The notes beneath the pieces are model-generated. The model did not search any database and had not been told where the DNA came from. It saw nothing but the letters and a program-made list of their open reading frames with translations. The position numbers and the translations under genes are program-made. From contig CAJMSX010000014.1 in NCBI GenBank assembly GCA_905216195.1, forward strand, positions 1 to 64,000: a DNA stretch of 64,000 bases, given 5' to 3'. Shown here piece after piece: positions 1 to 9,145 of this stretch (positions are counted from its first letter, which is position 1; every line of letters starts with the position of its first letter). The DNA comes from an uncultured bacterium. GTDB taxonomy: Bacteria; Bacteroidota; Bacteroidia; Bacteroidales; Marinifilaceae.

Positions 1-3000
1 GAAGGGGGACAAAGCATGGAAGAGTCGGATACCACTACGGGTCAACCTTTCGATTGGCTATTTCAGATTCGTCGGTTGAATTTAGAAAGGATAGTTTACC
101 GCATGAGTACGGTTTCCCTTCCGGAATTATCGGCCCGGATTGCGGTTGGGGAAATCGTAGACGGAAATGTAAATATAGGAGAAAGACAGATTGAAGTAGC
201 CCGGTTGGGAATCAGCGGGGGAAATTGCTTATTACGATTGGGAGAATCCGCAGACGATTCTCCTCAACCGGAGTCGCAACCGGATACCTCCTCTTTCTGG
301 ACGATCAAAGCCGGTCAGTTGAGCCTGGAAAATTATGCTTTTGAAATGAAAACGCCCGGGCAGCAGGGATTCCAGTTGACGCTTACCGATATCGGCTTCC
401 GTATAGACAGTGTATACAACCGGGGACCGGAAGTAAGGGCTTCTTTGGACCGTTTGCAATTGATTCGTCAGGAAGGCGGACGGATAGAAGAAATGCACGC
501 CCGGATAGACCTGGAAGAACAAAAGACGGAGGCCGGACAGGTATATATCCGTACGTCTGACAGTGAAATTCGTTTAAATGCTCTGGCAAGGGCTTCCGTA
601 TCCCGTTTGATGCGGCAGGTGCCATTGCAGGTTACTTTGGAAGGGTCGGTCGGCATGAAAGACGTAGCCCTTTTTGTGCCTGAATTGCCTCTTTCGCTGC
701 TTCAAAAACGGATGCAGTTGAAAACCGATTTCAGTCTTAGCGACGACCGCCTTGTTCTCCGGCAGTTTTCTGCCGCCATGCGGGGAAATTTCCATCTATC
801 GGGCCAGGGAGAACTGAGTTCCTGGAAAGATATGCGAAATGTTTCCGGGCAGGTAAAACTAGACGGGAATTTGACCGATCTTTCTTTTTTGGATGATTAT
901 CTGGGTTCTTCCTTGCGCCTTCCGGAGGGATTGCAACTGGCTTTGCACCTGGAAGCCCGGGAAGGTCATCTATATCCCCGGCTGAGTATTTGCAGGGAAG
1001 GTGGCTGTTTGACCGCAGCCGGCAGCTATGCGATGGATTCCCAGGCCTATCAGGTGGAATTGAAAACCGATCGTTTTGAATTGGGGGCTTTTTTCCCATC
1101 GGATTCCCTGGGGATACTGACAGCCGATGTGCAGGTAAACGGGCGCGGCTATGATTTCGGCCGGGCGCAAGCACGCTTGCAAGCCGGGGTAGAACAGCTG
1201 GTTTATCGACGACATGCTTACGAAGGGATCCGCTTGGAAGCGGACGTAAAAGGGATGCAACTGGCGGGAAAAATCAGCAGTGCAGACACCTCCCTGCTCC
1301 TGAACGTTTCATTTCAAGCGGATTCCATCGGAAAACGGTATGTAGCGGAGTTGGAAGGGGAAGTGAAAAAGGCGGATTTGAAAGCTTTGCAGTTGTCGTC
1401 TGCCGATCTCTCCGTGGCTTTGGGCATAGAAGTGAAGCTTTCTATGGAAAATAAGGACGAATTTCTATTGAATGGTAATTTGGAGAACGTACGGTTGGAT
1501 GACGGGCGGGGAAATACCGATTTGGGGGGATTGGCGTTACGGGTCAACAGCGAACGGGAAAAAACGGATATCGATCTCATATCGGGAGATTTCCGCTTGA
1601 TGTTCCGGGGAGATACCTCGGTATTACAATTACCTCCGGCTTTTGCTGCGGTCGCCGACGAGTTCCGGAATCAGATTCAGCATAGGGAAATAAATATGGA
1701 ACCTGTAAGTCGCCTTCTGCCGGGATTTTCCCTGAGCGTAGAGGGGAGTCGCAACAATGTGATGGGGCGGTATCTGAGAATGAAAGGGGTGTCTTTCCGG
1801 CAACTGCGTGTGCATGCCGGTACTCTTCCCGGATATGAATTGTATCTGGACGCGGATATCGATAGGCCGGTTTACGGTAAATTGGAATTCGATTCTATCA
1901 AACTGGATATAAGGCAGCAAGCCCGGGAATTGACTTACGATCTGAGGGTCATGAATCCTATCGGGATCGTTAAAGACCTATACGATGTACGCTTGCAGGG
2001 ATCTTTACTTCAAAACCGCTTCCGGACGTCTATGCTCCAGAAAAATAAAGAAGGCAAAACCGGTATACGTATCGGAGCCGAACTGACTTTGCTGGACAGC
2101 GCCTTTTCGGTCAGCCTGTTTCCTTCCGATCCGATATTGGGCTATGATCCCTGGTCGGTCAATCCGGGGAATTATTTTACTTTCTATAAAGATCGCCGTA
2201 TTGCTGCGGATTTAAAACTGGCGTACGGAGAGAAACTGTTTAGTATTCGTTCTTTGGAAGATCAAACCGATAGGAACGACCGCTTACAAGTGAAAATCGA
2301 CGGAATCGATCTGGAAGCGGTGTCGAGAGTTACTCCTTTTATCCCGGATATCAGCGGTCTGCTGAATACGGATTTAATGTTTTACCGGCAGGACAATCAC
2401 GCTATTGTAGATGGAAAGATAGCCGTAGACAGTTTTTATTATCAAAATCAGCGCATCGGGGACCTGGCGCTGGATGTGAATTACGATGCGGCGAATCGTT
2501 TTACCACCCATGCCGTGAATTTCGTGCTTCATTTGGATGAAATACAAAGGGCGGTGGCTGAGGGTGTGTTTTCTACCTCCCCCAAAAATCGGCAGGTAGC
2601 GATCGATATGAGTATACCTTCTTTTCCTTTGTATGTAATCAATGCTTTTTTACCTGCCCACATCGTGAAACTGACCGGGGAATTGCAAGGGGAAGTGAAA
2701 ATGAGGGGAACGCTGGACCTGCCGCAGTTGGATGGAGGATTGGCGTTCCGCGATGGCCGGGCGGATGTGGTGATGCTTGGAACGACTTTTGGGATAGACT
2801 CTACCCGCTTGCCGGTTCGGGAAGGAAAGATTATTTTCGATCGTTTTCAGATTAGGGCGCCGAATAAAAAATACCTGGATATCGAGGGAAGCATCGCTTT
2901 GACTCCTTTTTCGGATATGAGAGCCGATTTGACCTTGATGGCTACTAATTTTCAGGTAGTCAACGTTAAGGAGAACCCGGTTTCCCTGGTATATGGAAAA

Positions 3001-4251
3001 GCTTACATCGACTTGAATATGGCTTTGAAAGGTCCTTTTAACGGATTGAATATAAACGGGAGTGTAAATCTGCTGAACAATACGGTCCTGGATTATGTAT
3101 TACGGAATTCCGATCCCCAATTGAAAGACCGGACTCAGGATCTGGTCCGTTTCGTTTCTTTCGGGGATACCACTTTGATGGAAAAAGACGATCTGACCAA
3201 CCGGATTACTACGGGGAATTTTTCGATGCGGTTGTTTGTCGAAATCGGGAATAACGTCAATATGAATATCAATTTGTCGGAGGACGGAAATAACCGGGTC
3301 GCTATACAGGGAGGCGGAAATTTAATTTATTCCATGAATCCCGAAAGCGGAAATAATCTGGTGGGAAAATATACGTTGACCAACGGTTCGGTGCGTTATA
3401 ACGTGCCTGTAGTCGGGGAGAAAAATTTTGCCATTCAAAACGGAAGTTATGTGGAGTGGACCGGCGATCTGGCCAATCCTCTGTTGCATATTACGGCCAG
3501 CGAGTCGGTGCGGGTCAGCGTGACGGAAGACAATCAGAGTTCCCGCATCGTAACTTTCAATGCCATCATCCGTATTCAAAATAATTTAAGACAACCGGAA
3601 ATTACGTTCGATTTGTCGGCCCCCAATGATCAGGCTATTCAAACCCAATTAGCCGCTTTTTCCGCGGAAGAGCGGACGAAACAGGCGATGAATTTGCTGA
3701 TTTACGGAACCTACTCGGGCCCCGGCACCGTCAATACGGGAAACAATGCCAATAACGCTTTGAATAGTTTCGTGGAAAAGGAGTTGAATCAGTGGACCCG
3801 GAAATACCTGAAAAATTCGGGCCTGACTTTCGGTATCGACAGTTATAACCAAATCGGAAGCGACGGGCAAGAAGTCAAACGTACCGATTTTTCTTACCAG
3901 TTTTCCAAACAATTGTTCAATGACAAGGTCAATGTGAAAATCGGGGGCCGTCTGACCTCCGATAACGATCCCGGGAGCAGTATGGAGGATAATTTGGTGG
4001 ACGATATCGCTATCGAGTATATTATCAGTAAAAAACGGGACTTGTTACTGAAAGTCTTTCGCCATACCAATTATGAAAGTGTGTTGGAAGGAGAAGTTAC
4101 TCAGACGGGTATAGGGGTAGTGTGGCGAAAGAGTTTCCGGAAAATCAGGGATCTTTTTATACGGAAAAAGAAACGGATGGAAAAGGCCCAAGAAAAACTG
4201 AACCGGCAAAACGAGTCTCAATCCAAAGCGAACGAACATGATACGAAGTAA
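1..4251 (+). CDS. tamB: TamB, translocation/assembly module (5' end cut by window)
   Basis: TamB spans the periplasm and works with an Omp85-type partner to move lipids or proteins to the outer membrane. The reading frame is open right up to base 1, so the true start and the N-terminal membrane anchor lie outside the window; the ATG at 16 is only an internal Met. The roughly 1400 visible residues are repetitive, beta-rich AsmA/TamB-like sequence, and the last 450 or so residues match the TamB C-terminal domain (DUF490), with the typical long stretches of NNV/NMNINL-type beta strands. The stop overlaps the start of tamL by 14 bases, so the two are translationally coupled, which is the usual Bacteroidota arrangement. 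The last residues are charged and rich in Lys, Arg, Glu and Gln. Family assignment is firm; substrate is not deducible. Confidence 0.93.
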   Translation, partial: EGGQSMEESDTTTGQPFDWLFQIRRLNLERIVYRMSTVSLPELSARIAVGEIVDGNVNIGERQIEVARLGISGGNCLLRLGESADDSPQPESQPDTSSFWTIKAGQLSLENYAFEMKTPGQQGFQLTLTDIGFRIDSVYNRGPEVRASLDRLQLIRQEGGRIEEMHARIDLEEQKTEAGQVYIRTSDSEIRLNALARASVSRLMRQVPLQVTLEGSVGMKDVALFVPELPLSLLQKRMQLKTDFSLSDDRLVLRQFSAAMRGNFHLSGQGELSSWKDMRNVSGQVKLDGNLTDLSFLDDYLGSSLRLPEGLQLALHLEAREGHLYPRLSICREGGCLTAAGSYAMDSQAYQVELKTDRFELGAFFPSDSLGILTADVQVNGRGYDFGRAQARLQAGVEQLVYRRHAYEGIRLEADVKGMQLAGKISSADTSLLLNVSFQADSIGKRYVAELEGEVKKADLKALQLSSADLSVALGIEVKLSMENKDEFLLNGNLENVRLDDGRGNTDLGGLALRVNSEREKTDIDLISGDFRLMFRGDTSVLQLPPAFAAVADEFRNQIQHREINMEPVSRLLPGFSLSVEGSRNNVMGRYLRMKGVSFRQLRVHAGTLPGYELYLDADIDRPVYGKLEFDSIKLDIRQQARELTYDLRVMNPIGIVKDLYDVRLQGSLLQNRFRTSMLQKNKEGKTGIRIGAELTLLDSAFSVSLFPSDPILGYDPWSVNPGNYFTFYKDRRIAADLKLAYGEKLFSIRSLEDQTDRNDRLQVKIDGIDLEAVSRVTPFIPDISGLLNTDLMFYRQDNHAIVDGKIAVDSFYYQNQRIGDLALDVNYDAANRFTTHAVNFVLHLDEIQRAVAEGVFSTSPKNRQVAIDMSIPSFPLYVINAFLPAHIVKLTGELQGEVKMRGTLDLPQLDGGLAFRDGRADVVMLGTTFGIDSTRLPVREGKIIFDRFQIRAPNKKYLDIEGSIALTPFSDMRADLTLMATNFQVVNVKENPVSLVYGKAYIDLNMALKGPFNGLNINGSVNLLNNTVLDYVLRNSDPQLKDRTQDLVRFVSFGDTTLMEKDDLTNRITTGNFSMRLFVEIGNNVNMNINLSEDGNNRVAIQGGGNLIYSMNPESGNNLVGKYTLTNGSVRYNVPVVGEKNFAIQNGSYVEWTGDLANPLLHITASESVRVSVTEDNQSSRIVTFNAIIRIQNNLRQPEITFDLSAPNDQAIQTQLAAFSAEERTKQAMNLLIYGTYSGPGTVNTGNNANNALNSFVEKELNQWTRKYLKNSGLTFGIDSYNQIGSDGQEVKRTDFSYQFSKQLFNDKVNVKIGGRLTSDNDPGSSMEDNLVDDIAIEYIISKKRDLLLKVFRHTNYESVLEGEVTQTGIGVVWRKSFRKIRDLFIRKKKRMEKAQEKLNRQNESQSKANEHDTK

Positions 4252-6571
4252 ACATCTATTCCTCCCTGGACCGGTTGTGCTATGGATTATGCCGGTGGTC
4301 CTGCTTCTCTTTTCGTGCTCCACTACCCGAAAACTGCAAGAAGGAGAGGTGCTGTACACGGGAGTAAAAAAGATCAAGACAGAGATGCCCCGGAAAATCA
4401 AACTGGACGGACCGGAGAAGTCTGCTTTGAACGGCCCTTTATCTTATCCTCCCAATAACCCTTTGATCAGTCCTTACTACCGCACACCTTTTCCCATCGG
4501 TTTGTGGGTATATAACTGGCATATCACCCGTGAAAAAGGGGTGAAATGGTGGTTGTATCGGAAATTGGCTAAAAAGCCCGTGCTGATATCGGATGTACAA
4601 CCGGAATTACGCTTGAAAATGGTGGAAAACGGGATGAAGGATTTCGGTTTTTTCGGAGTGGAGACGGGTTATGAAATCCTTCCCCGGAAACGAAATCCGA
4701 AAAAAGCTAAAATCAGTTATTGGGTCCGTTTACCCCGGCCTTTTTATTACGGGAATATCGCTTTATGGGGATGGAAGGGAGAAATGGATTCTATTGTAAG
4801 CCAGTCGATGCGTTTCTGTCAGTTGAAAACGGGAGATCAGTATGATGTAAATATTCTGGAAGCCGAACGGCAGCGTATTTCGGATTTGTTGAGAAACCGG
4901 GGATATTATTATTTTCAGCCCGGTTATATCGAATTCCTGGCGGATACGACCCGTCGGCATGGCATCGTAGATCTGCGAATCGGCTTGAAACAGGGTATTC
5001 CTCAAAATGCTTTTTATACGTATACTCTGAACGAGGTAGAGGTTGCGCTTAGCGGCGGAATAGACAGCGGAGAACGGGATACGATTTTTTACGACGGATT
5101 GAAAATTCTGTATACCAAACCGGAAACGTTGAAACCTAAAATATTAGCCCGGTCGGTGAAAGTGCGGCCCGGTCAAATTTATTCCGCCCGGAAACAAAGC
5201 AGTACTCAGGCCGATTTTGTGCAATTGGGCGTGTTTAAGTATGCTAATCTGACGATCAGTCCGGAGGATACCTTGTCTTCCCGCAAGCTGAATTTTAAGA
5301 TTTTTGCCGAGTATGCTTTACCGATAGAGACGGATGTGGAAGTGGACGTTTCTTCGAAATCCAATAATTTGTTGGGTCCGGGGCTGATTTTGAGCATAAA
5401 CAACAAAAATATGTTCCGCAGAGCGGAAACTTTTTCCCTGAAATTGACGGGAGCCTATGAATGGCAGATCGGAGGAGCGAAAAACACCAAAGGGAGCTCT
5501 TCTTTGCTCAATTCTTACGAGTTGGGAATCAATCTTAATCTTTCGGTACCCCGCTTGTTGATACCCAATTTTATGAAATCCGGAAAGGATCGGCAGGAAA
5601 GGACCCATTTCCAGATCGGAACCGATTTTCTGAACCGTCACAGCTATTTCCGTATGATATCGTTTTGGGGAAGCGCTACTTACGATTTTAATTCTTCCCG
5701 GCGGAATTATCATTCCGTCGTACCTTTTAAGCTGAACTATACCCATTTGTTGCGCACGTCTCATGAATTCGATACCACTTTGAATAACAACCGGGCCATT
5801 GCTCTGAGTTTCAAAAATCAGTTTATTCCTTCCATGTCTTATACCTATACTTTCGACCGGACGGCTACTTACCGTAATCCGAACCGTTTGTTTTGGCAGA
5901 CCTCCCTGACCCAGGCCGGAAATATTATTTCAGGTATACAATATCTGATGGGTAAACGAGGATCCGGGAAAAAAATCCTGGGAAACCGCTATTCCCAGTT
6001 TTTGAAACTGACGACGGAAGTCATTAAATACAAGCGTGTTACGGAAAACTCTTTAGTAGCGATGCGTTTTATGGGAGGAATCGGTTATGCTTACGGAAAT
6101 GCGAAGGTAATGCCTTATAGCGAGCAGTTTTATATAGGTGGGGCGAACAGTATCCGGGCCTTCCAGATTCGCTCCATCGGTCCGGGCAGCTATCATCCGA
6201 AGGAAAAAAGCGTGACCGCCTATTTGGATCAGACCGGAGATATCAAACTGGAGGGAAATATCGGATATCGGTTTAAGATTGCCGGCAAACTTCACGGAGC
6301 GGTATTTGCTGATGCAGGCAATATATGGCTGGTCCGAAAAGAAAAGGAACGTCCGGGAGGTGAATTCCGGCTGAAGGGATTGTGGAAGGAAATAGCTCTG
6401 GGAACGGGATTCGGATTGAGGTACGACATTACTTATATCGTTATCCGGGCCGATCTGGGCATCGCCCTGCATGCTCCTTATCCTACCGGCAAATCGGGCT
6501 ATTTCAATATCCGGAATTACGGTTTCCGGGATGGAATGGTATTAAACCTGGCTATCGGTTATCCTTTTTAA
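4238..6571 (+). CDS. tamL: TamL, lipidated Omp85/BamA-family outer-membrane protein
   Basis: Partner of TamB in the outer membrane. The N-terminus is a lipoprotein signal with the lipobox LLFSC (Cys27), followed by CSTTRKLQEGEVLY, a hallmark of the lipidated Bacteroidota TamA homologue. Residues about 30-330 form POTRA-like domains, and about 340-777 form the Omp85 beta-barrel, ending in a terminal aromatic (YPF). The barrel loop usually written VRGF/Y appears here as SIRAF within GGANSIRAFQIRS, with Ala in place of Gly. The ATG at 4238 lies inside the end of tamB. The gene is followed directly by tRNA-Ser with its own promoter. Family confidence is high; the exact cargo of the TamB/TamL path is unknown. 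Confidence 0.92.
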   Translation: MIRSKHLFLPGPVVLWIMPVVLLLFSCSTTRKLQEGEVLYTGVKKIKTEMPRKIKLDGPEKSALNGPLSYPPNNPLISPYYRTPFPIGLWVYNWHITREKGVKWWLYRKLAKKPVLISDVQPELRLKMVENGMKDFGFFGVETGYEILPRKRNPKKAKISYWVRLPRPFYYGNIALWGWKGEMDSIVSQSMRFCQLKTGDQYDVNILEAERQRISDLLRNRGYYYFQPGYIEFLADTTRRHGIVDLRIGLKQGIPQNAFYTYTLNEVEVALSGGIDSGERDTIFYDGLKILYTKPETLKPKILARSVKVRPGQIYSARKQSSTQADFVQLGVFKYANLTISPEDTLSSRKLNFKIFAEYALPIETDVEVDVSSKSNNLLGPGLILSINNKNMFRRAETFSLKLTGAYEWQIGGAKNTKGSSSLLNSYELGINLNLSVPRLLIPNFMKSGKDRQERTHFQIGTDFLNRHSYFRMISFWGSATYDFNSSRRNYHSVVPFKLNYTHLLRTSHEFDTTLNNNRAIALSFKNQFIPSMSYTYTFDRTATYRNPNRLFWQTSLTQAGNIISGIQYLMGKRGSGKKILGNRYSQFLKLTTEVIKYKRVTENSLVAMRFMGGIGYAYGNAKVMPYSEQFYIGGANSIRAFQIRSIGPGSYHPKEKSVTAYLDQTGDIKLEGNIGYRFKIAGKLHGAVFADAGNIWLVRKEKERPGGEFRLKGLWKEIALGTGFGLRYDITYIVIRADLGIALHAPYPTGKSGYFNIRNYGFRDGMVLNLAIGYPF

Positions 6572-6623
6572 AAAAAGGACAGGATATTTTTTACATTTCA
6601 TTTTCGGTTTTGTTTTTTTGTTT

Positions 6624-6631
6624 TATCTTTG
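6624..6631 (+). promoter_or_regulatory. -7 box of tRNA-Ser promoter
   Basis: TATCTTTG is an exact match to the Bacteroidota -7 consensus TAnnTTTG, 12 bases before the mature tRNA 5' end. No exact TTG -33 box is present at the usual spacing. The same octamer precedes tmRNA (minus strand), trpS and the small-RNA unit at 30892. Confidence 0.65.
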
Positions 6632-6643
6632 CACCGCTGCAAG

Positions 6644-6731
6644 GGAAAGATGCAGGAGTGGCTGAACTGGCACGCCTGGAAAGCGTGTAATCCTCTAAAG
6701 GGATTCCGGGGTTCGAATCCCCGTCTTTCCG
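6644..6731 (+). tRNA. tRNA-Ser (anticodon GGA)
   Basis: Acceptor stem GGAAAGA (6644-6650) pairs with TCTTTCC (6724-6730), discriminator G6731. The anticodon stem CACGC (6671-6675)/GCGTG (6683-6687) encloses CTGGAAA, with anticodon GGA at 6678-6680. A long variable arm and a GGTTCGAAT T-arm identify a class II tRNA. No CCA is encoded. The 3' end is a likely integration site, see the integrase relic at 6869. Confidence 0.95.
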
Positions 6732-6744
6732 CTGATAATCAGAA

Positions 6745-6782
6745 GGTTGTAAATCAAAAAACAGAGATTTACAGCCTTTTTT
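6745..6782 (+). terminator. Rho-independent terminator of tRNA-Ser
   Basis: GGTTGTAAATC (6745-6755) and GATTTACAGCC (6766-6776) form an 11-bp stem with one G-T pair, followed directly by a T-run (6777-6782). Confidence 0.8.
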
Positions 6783-6868
6783 CTTGCCTAAGAACGAACC
6801 TCAAAACGTCAATTTACGTAGAAAAAAGTCAAAGCAAATTACAAAACATAGCAAATTTTTGAGGCATT

Positions 6869-6967
6869 ATGGCAGCAGTATCAATAGTTTTAGACATTCG
6901 CAGGGCGGATAAAAGTGCAAATTTTCCGGCTCCCTATCTATTTTATTTTTATTTTTATTACTTTTGA
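6869..6967 (+). pseudogene. Relic of tyrosine-recombinase (integrase) N-terminus
   Basis: The 32-codon reading frame begins MAAVSIVLDIRRADKSANFP. This closely resembles the start of Bacteroidales site-specific integrases, which typically begin M(A/S)(T)V.(V/I)VLDTRR.KKDGT(Y/F)P. After the Pro the similarity stops and the frame runs through low-complexity TTTTA repeats to a TGA that overlaps the promoter of the next gene. The relic lies 137 bases downstream of the tRNA-Ser 3' end, in the position and direction expected for an element integrated at that tRNA. I infer that an integrated element was lost or replaced and left the first 60 bases of its integrase. It cannot encode a functional protein. 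The similarity is short, so confidence is moderate. Confidence 0.5.
6959..6966 (+). promoter_or_regulatory. -7 box upstream of LruC lipoprotein gene
   Basis: TACTTTTG matches TAnnTTTG and lies 22 bases before the ATG at 6989. A clear -33 TTG is not visible in the T-rich stretch. Confidence 0.5.
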
Positions 6968-6988
6968 CGAGTAGATAAATAATTCATT

Positions 6989-8992
6989 ATGAAATCATTT
7001 GCCATGTTTAGAAAAAAGGGGCTGAGCCTGACCGTTTTGGTTTTTGCCGCCCTACTGTTCGGATGCCAGAAGGACGGCGTATATGATCCGTCCGGGGACC
7101 CACTTCCTCCTTCCGGAGATTTCTTTGATTTCACTACGGCCGGTAAGGTGTCGGTGAATCTGAATTACCATATTCCCGGTTATAAAGTATTATTCGAGAT
7201 TTATTCGGACAATCCGCTGGTATATGCCGACGGACAACGGACGAAAAAAGAAGGGATCACTCCTCTTTTTCAGGCGTATACCGACGATAACTGTACTTAC
7301 AAGGGGTCTATCGTGTTGCCAACGGCCGTAAAAACGGTTTACCTCTACTCGGCCTATATGTTTGTTCCCGAATGTGTGGAAATTGCTGTAGAAAACGGAA
7401 AAATTGTTTTCCCCGTTCCGGAGACTTCCTCTGTACCGAACGCACGGGCTTCCGGAGGGGATTATGTTACGGACGGCTATGCTTTTCCGGTGAACGGTAA
7501 TTTATTTTCGCTCTGTAGCTGGCAAGATCACGGAGAGTTGCCCCGAGGGTATGTAAAGGAAATCGTGTCCGGCGGTTCCTTGTATAAGAGATTACAGGCC
7601 GTATTGAAAGACAAATTCGGACAAAAGAAGGATAACAGTTCTTTACTCAGCGATGAGAAGCGTACGAATATCAGTATTTCTTCCCGATCCGCCGATGGGG
7701 AGAAGATAGAATCCGCCCGCATCGATTTCGTTTACCTGAGTGAAAGAGCGGGATACCGGAGTACCTTGGGGTATTATTACTATAAAACCCAGGATTTGCA
7801 GGACGGAAAGATCAATATCGGGCAGTTGCCCAAATACATTATTTTCCCCAATGTGTCCCAATCTGAGGATGATCCCTATCGTTGGAGGGGAAGATATCCT
7901 TCTCATAATGCTCCTCTGGAAATGGGGATGAAAGTGAGCCTGAAATATTTCGGAGAAAATTACGATAAGCCGGCCACCGAGAGATTCCCTGCCGGATATT
8001 CCATCGGTTGGTTCCTATTGCCTGACGCCTATACGGACGGCAATAAAATCAATGCGAATGTTCCGGTTTATTATTCCAATCAAAGTGCCAATGCCGATCG
8101 TAACAGCCGTTGTATTACCATTTACGACCGTTCGACCGAAAAGATGGTCATCGGCTTCGAAGACGGTATCGGCAAGCACGATAAAAGTTACGACGATATT
8201 TTATTTTATGTAGAGGCCGATCCGGTCAAAGCCATTGTAGATCCGGAAAATCCAGGGGTGCCTTCCATCGACGGAGATCAGGAAATCACCCTGCCCGACA
8301 GAGTCAATACGGCGGAAGGAACGCTGGCGTTTGAAGATATCTGGCCGAGTGGAGGGGATTATGATCTGAACGATGTGGTGGTGGAATATAAAACGGAAAT
8401 AACGTTTAATTCTAAAAATCAGATTTTAAAGATCGTAGATACTTTTAGGCCGGTCCATGACGGGGCAACCTATAAAAATGCTTTCGGTTATCAGTTACCG
8501 GAAGAAACCGTAAATTCCGCTAAAGTTACGCTCGGAACCGGAATAGGGCGGGAGAACGGGCAGAATCATCCGACCTATCTGATATTTGAGAATGCAAAAG
8601 AGGCCGTGGCCGGACAAAAAAGTTATACCGTTACCCGGGAGTTTGCCACTCCTCTTGACTTTTACGGAATAGATGCGGCCACGCTGGTAAGTTTGTATAA
8701 TCCTTTTATTGTTCCCAATTACCGGGAAGGAGACAGAAACCGGGTGGAGGTTCATTTACCCAAGAGGGAAGCAACCGATTTTGCAGATAAAAGTCTGATC
8801 GGAACTAAAAATGAGGCGTATTATTTGGATCGGGACGGAGCATATCCTTTCGCTATTCAAATTCCCATTGTCGGTTTTCAGGTGGTCTCCGAAAAAGTGT
8901 CCATCGACCGGGAATATCCGAATTTCCGGATCTGGGCCGATTCCTGGGGAGAGAAAGATACGGATTGGTATTTACACTATCAGGGGAAATAA
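6989..8992 (+). CDS. LruC domain-containing lipoprotein (DUF4842)
   Basis: Secreted, lipid-anchored protein of unknown function. The signal ends in the lipobox LLFGC (Cys26). Residues about 385-415 contain VIGFEDGIGKHDKSYDDILF, a DUF4114-type Asp-rich motif, and from about 445 the LruC/DUF4842 signature AFEDIWPSGGDYDLNDVVV appears, with Asp/Asn residues spaced as in calcium-binding loops. The C-terminal third is beta-rich. Family members are widespread in Bacteroidota and often lie near adhesins or leucine-rich proteins, but no such partner is seen here. The gene is a single unit: its own -7 box upstream and a terminator at 9020 downstream. ATG at 6989 is chosen because it gives a complete signal peptide; Met6 is an alternative. 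Confidence 0.85.
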   Translation: MKSFAMFRKKGLSLTVLVFAALLFGCQKDGVYDPSGDPLPPSGDFFDFTTAGKVSVNLNYHIPGYKVLFEIYSDNPLVYADGQRTKKEGITPLFQAYTDDNCTYKGSIVLPTAVKTVYLYSAYMFVPECVEIAVENGKIVFPVPETSSVPNARASGGDYVTDGYAFPVNGNLFSLCSWQDHGELPRGYVKEIVSGGSLYKRLQAVLKDKFGQKKDNSSLLSDEKRTNISISSRSADGEKIESARIDFVYLSERAGYRSTLGYYYYKTQDLQDGKINIGQLPKYIIFPNVSQSEDDPYRWRGRYPSHNAPLEMGMKVSLKYFGENYDKPATERFPAGYSIGWFLLPDAYTDGNKINANVPVYYSNQSANADRNSRCITIYDRSTEKMVIGFEDGIGKHDKSYDDILFYVEADPVKAIVDPENPGVPSIDGDQEITLPDRVNTAEGTLAFEDIWPSGGDYDLNDVVVEYKTEITFNSKNQILKIVDTFRPVHDGATYKNAFGYQLPEETVNSAKVTLGTGIGRENGQNHPTYLIFENAKEAVAGQKSYTVTREFATPLDFYGIDAATLVSLYNPFIVPNYREGDRNRVEVHLPKREATDFADKSLIGTKNEAYYLDRDGAYPFAIQIPIVGFQVVSEKVSIDREYPNFRIWADSWGEKDTDWYLHYQGK

Positions 8993-9019
8993 GTTGCCGG
9001 CAGCCCCGGTGAGCCGCAT

Positions 9020-9053
9020 AAAAAATCGTGAGAAATTCTCCCGATTTTTTGTG
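9020..9053 (+). terminator. Terminator after LruC gene
   Basis: AAAAAATCG (9020-9028) pairs with CGATTTTTT (9042-9050), with a further GAGAA/TTCTC inside. The symmetric A/T arms allow use from either strand. Confidence 0.75.
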
Positions 9054-9145
9054 TTTTTCCGAAAGTGCGTTAAGTTCAGAAACGTGTCGGATCCAACGGA
9101 TATCCACTCCCTTTTAAAGGGAGAAAAACAGAGGGAGTTTTTTGC

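Noticed and set aside
6629..6862. Open frames overlapping tRNA-Ser
   Set aside because: They translate the tRNA itself and its terminator.
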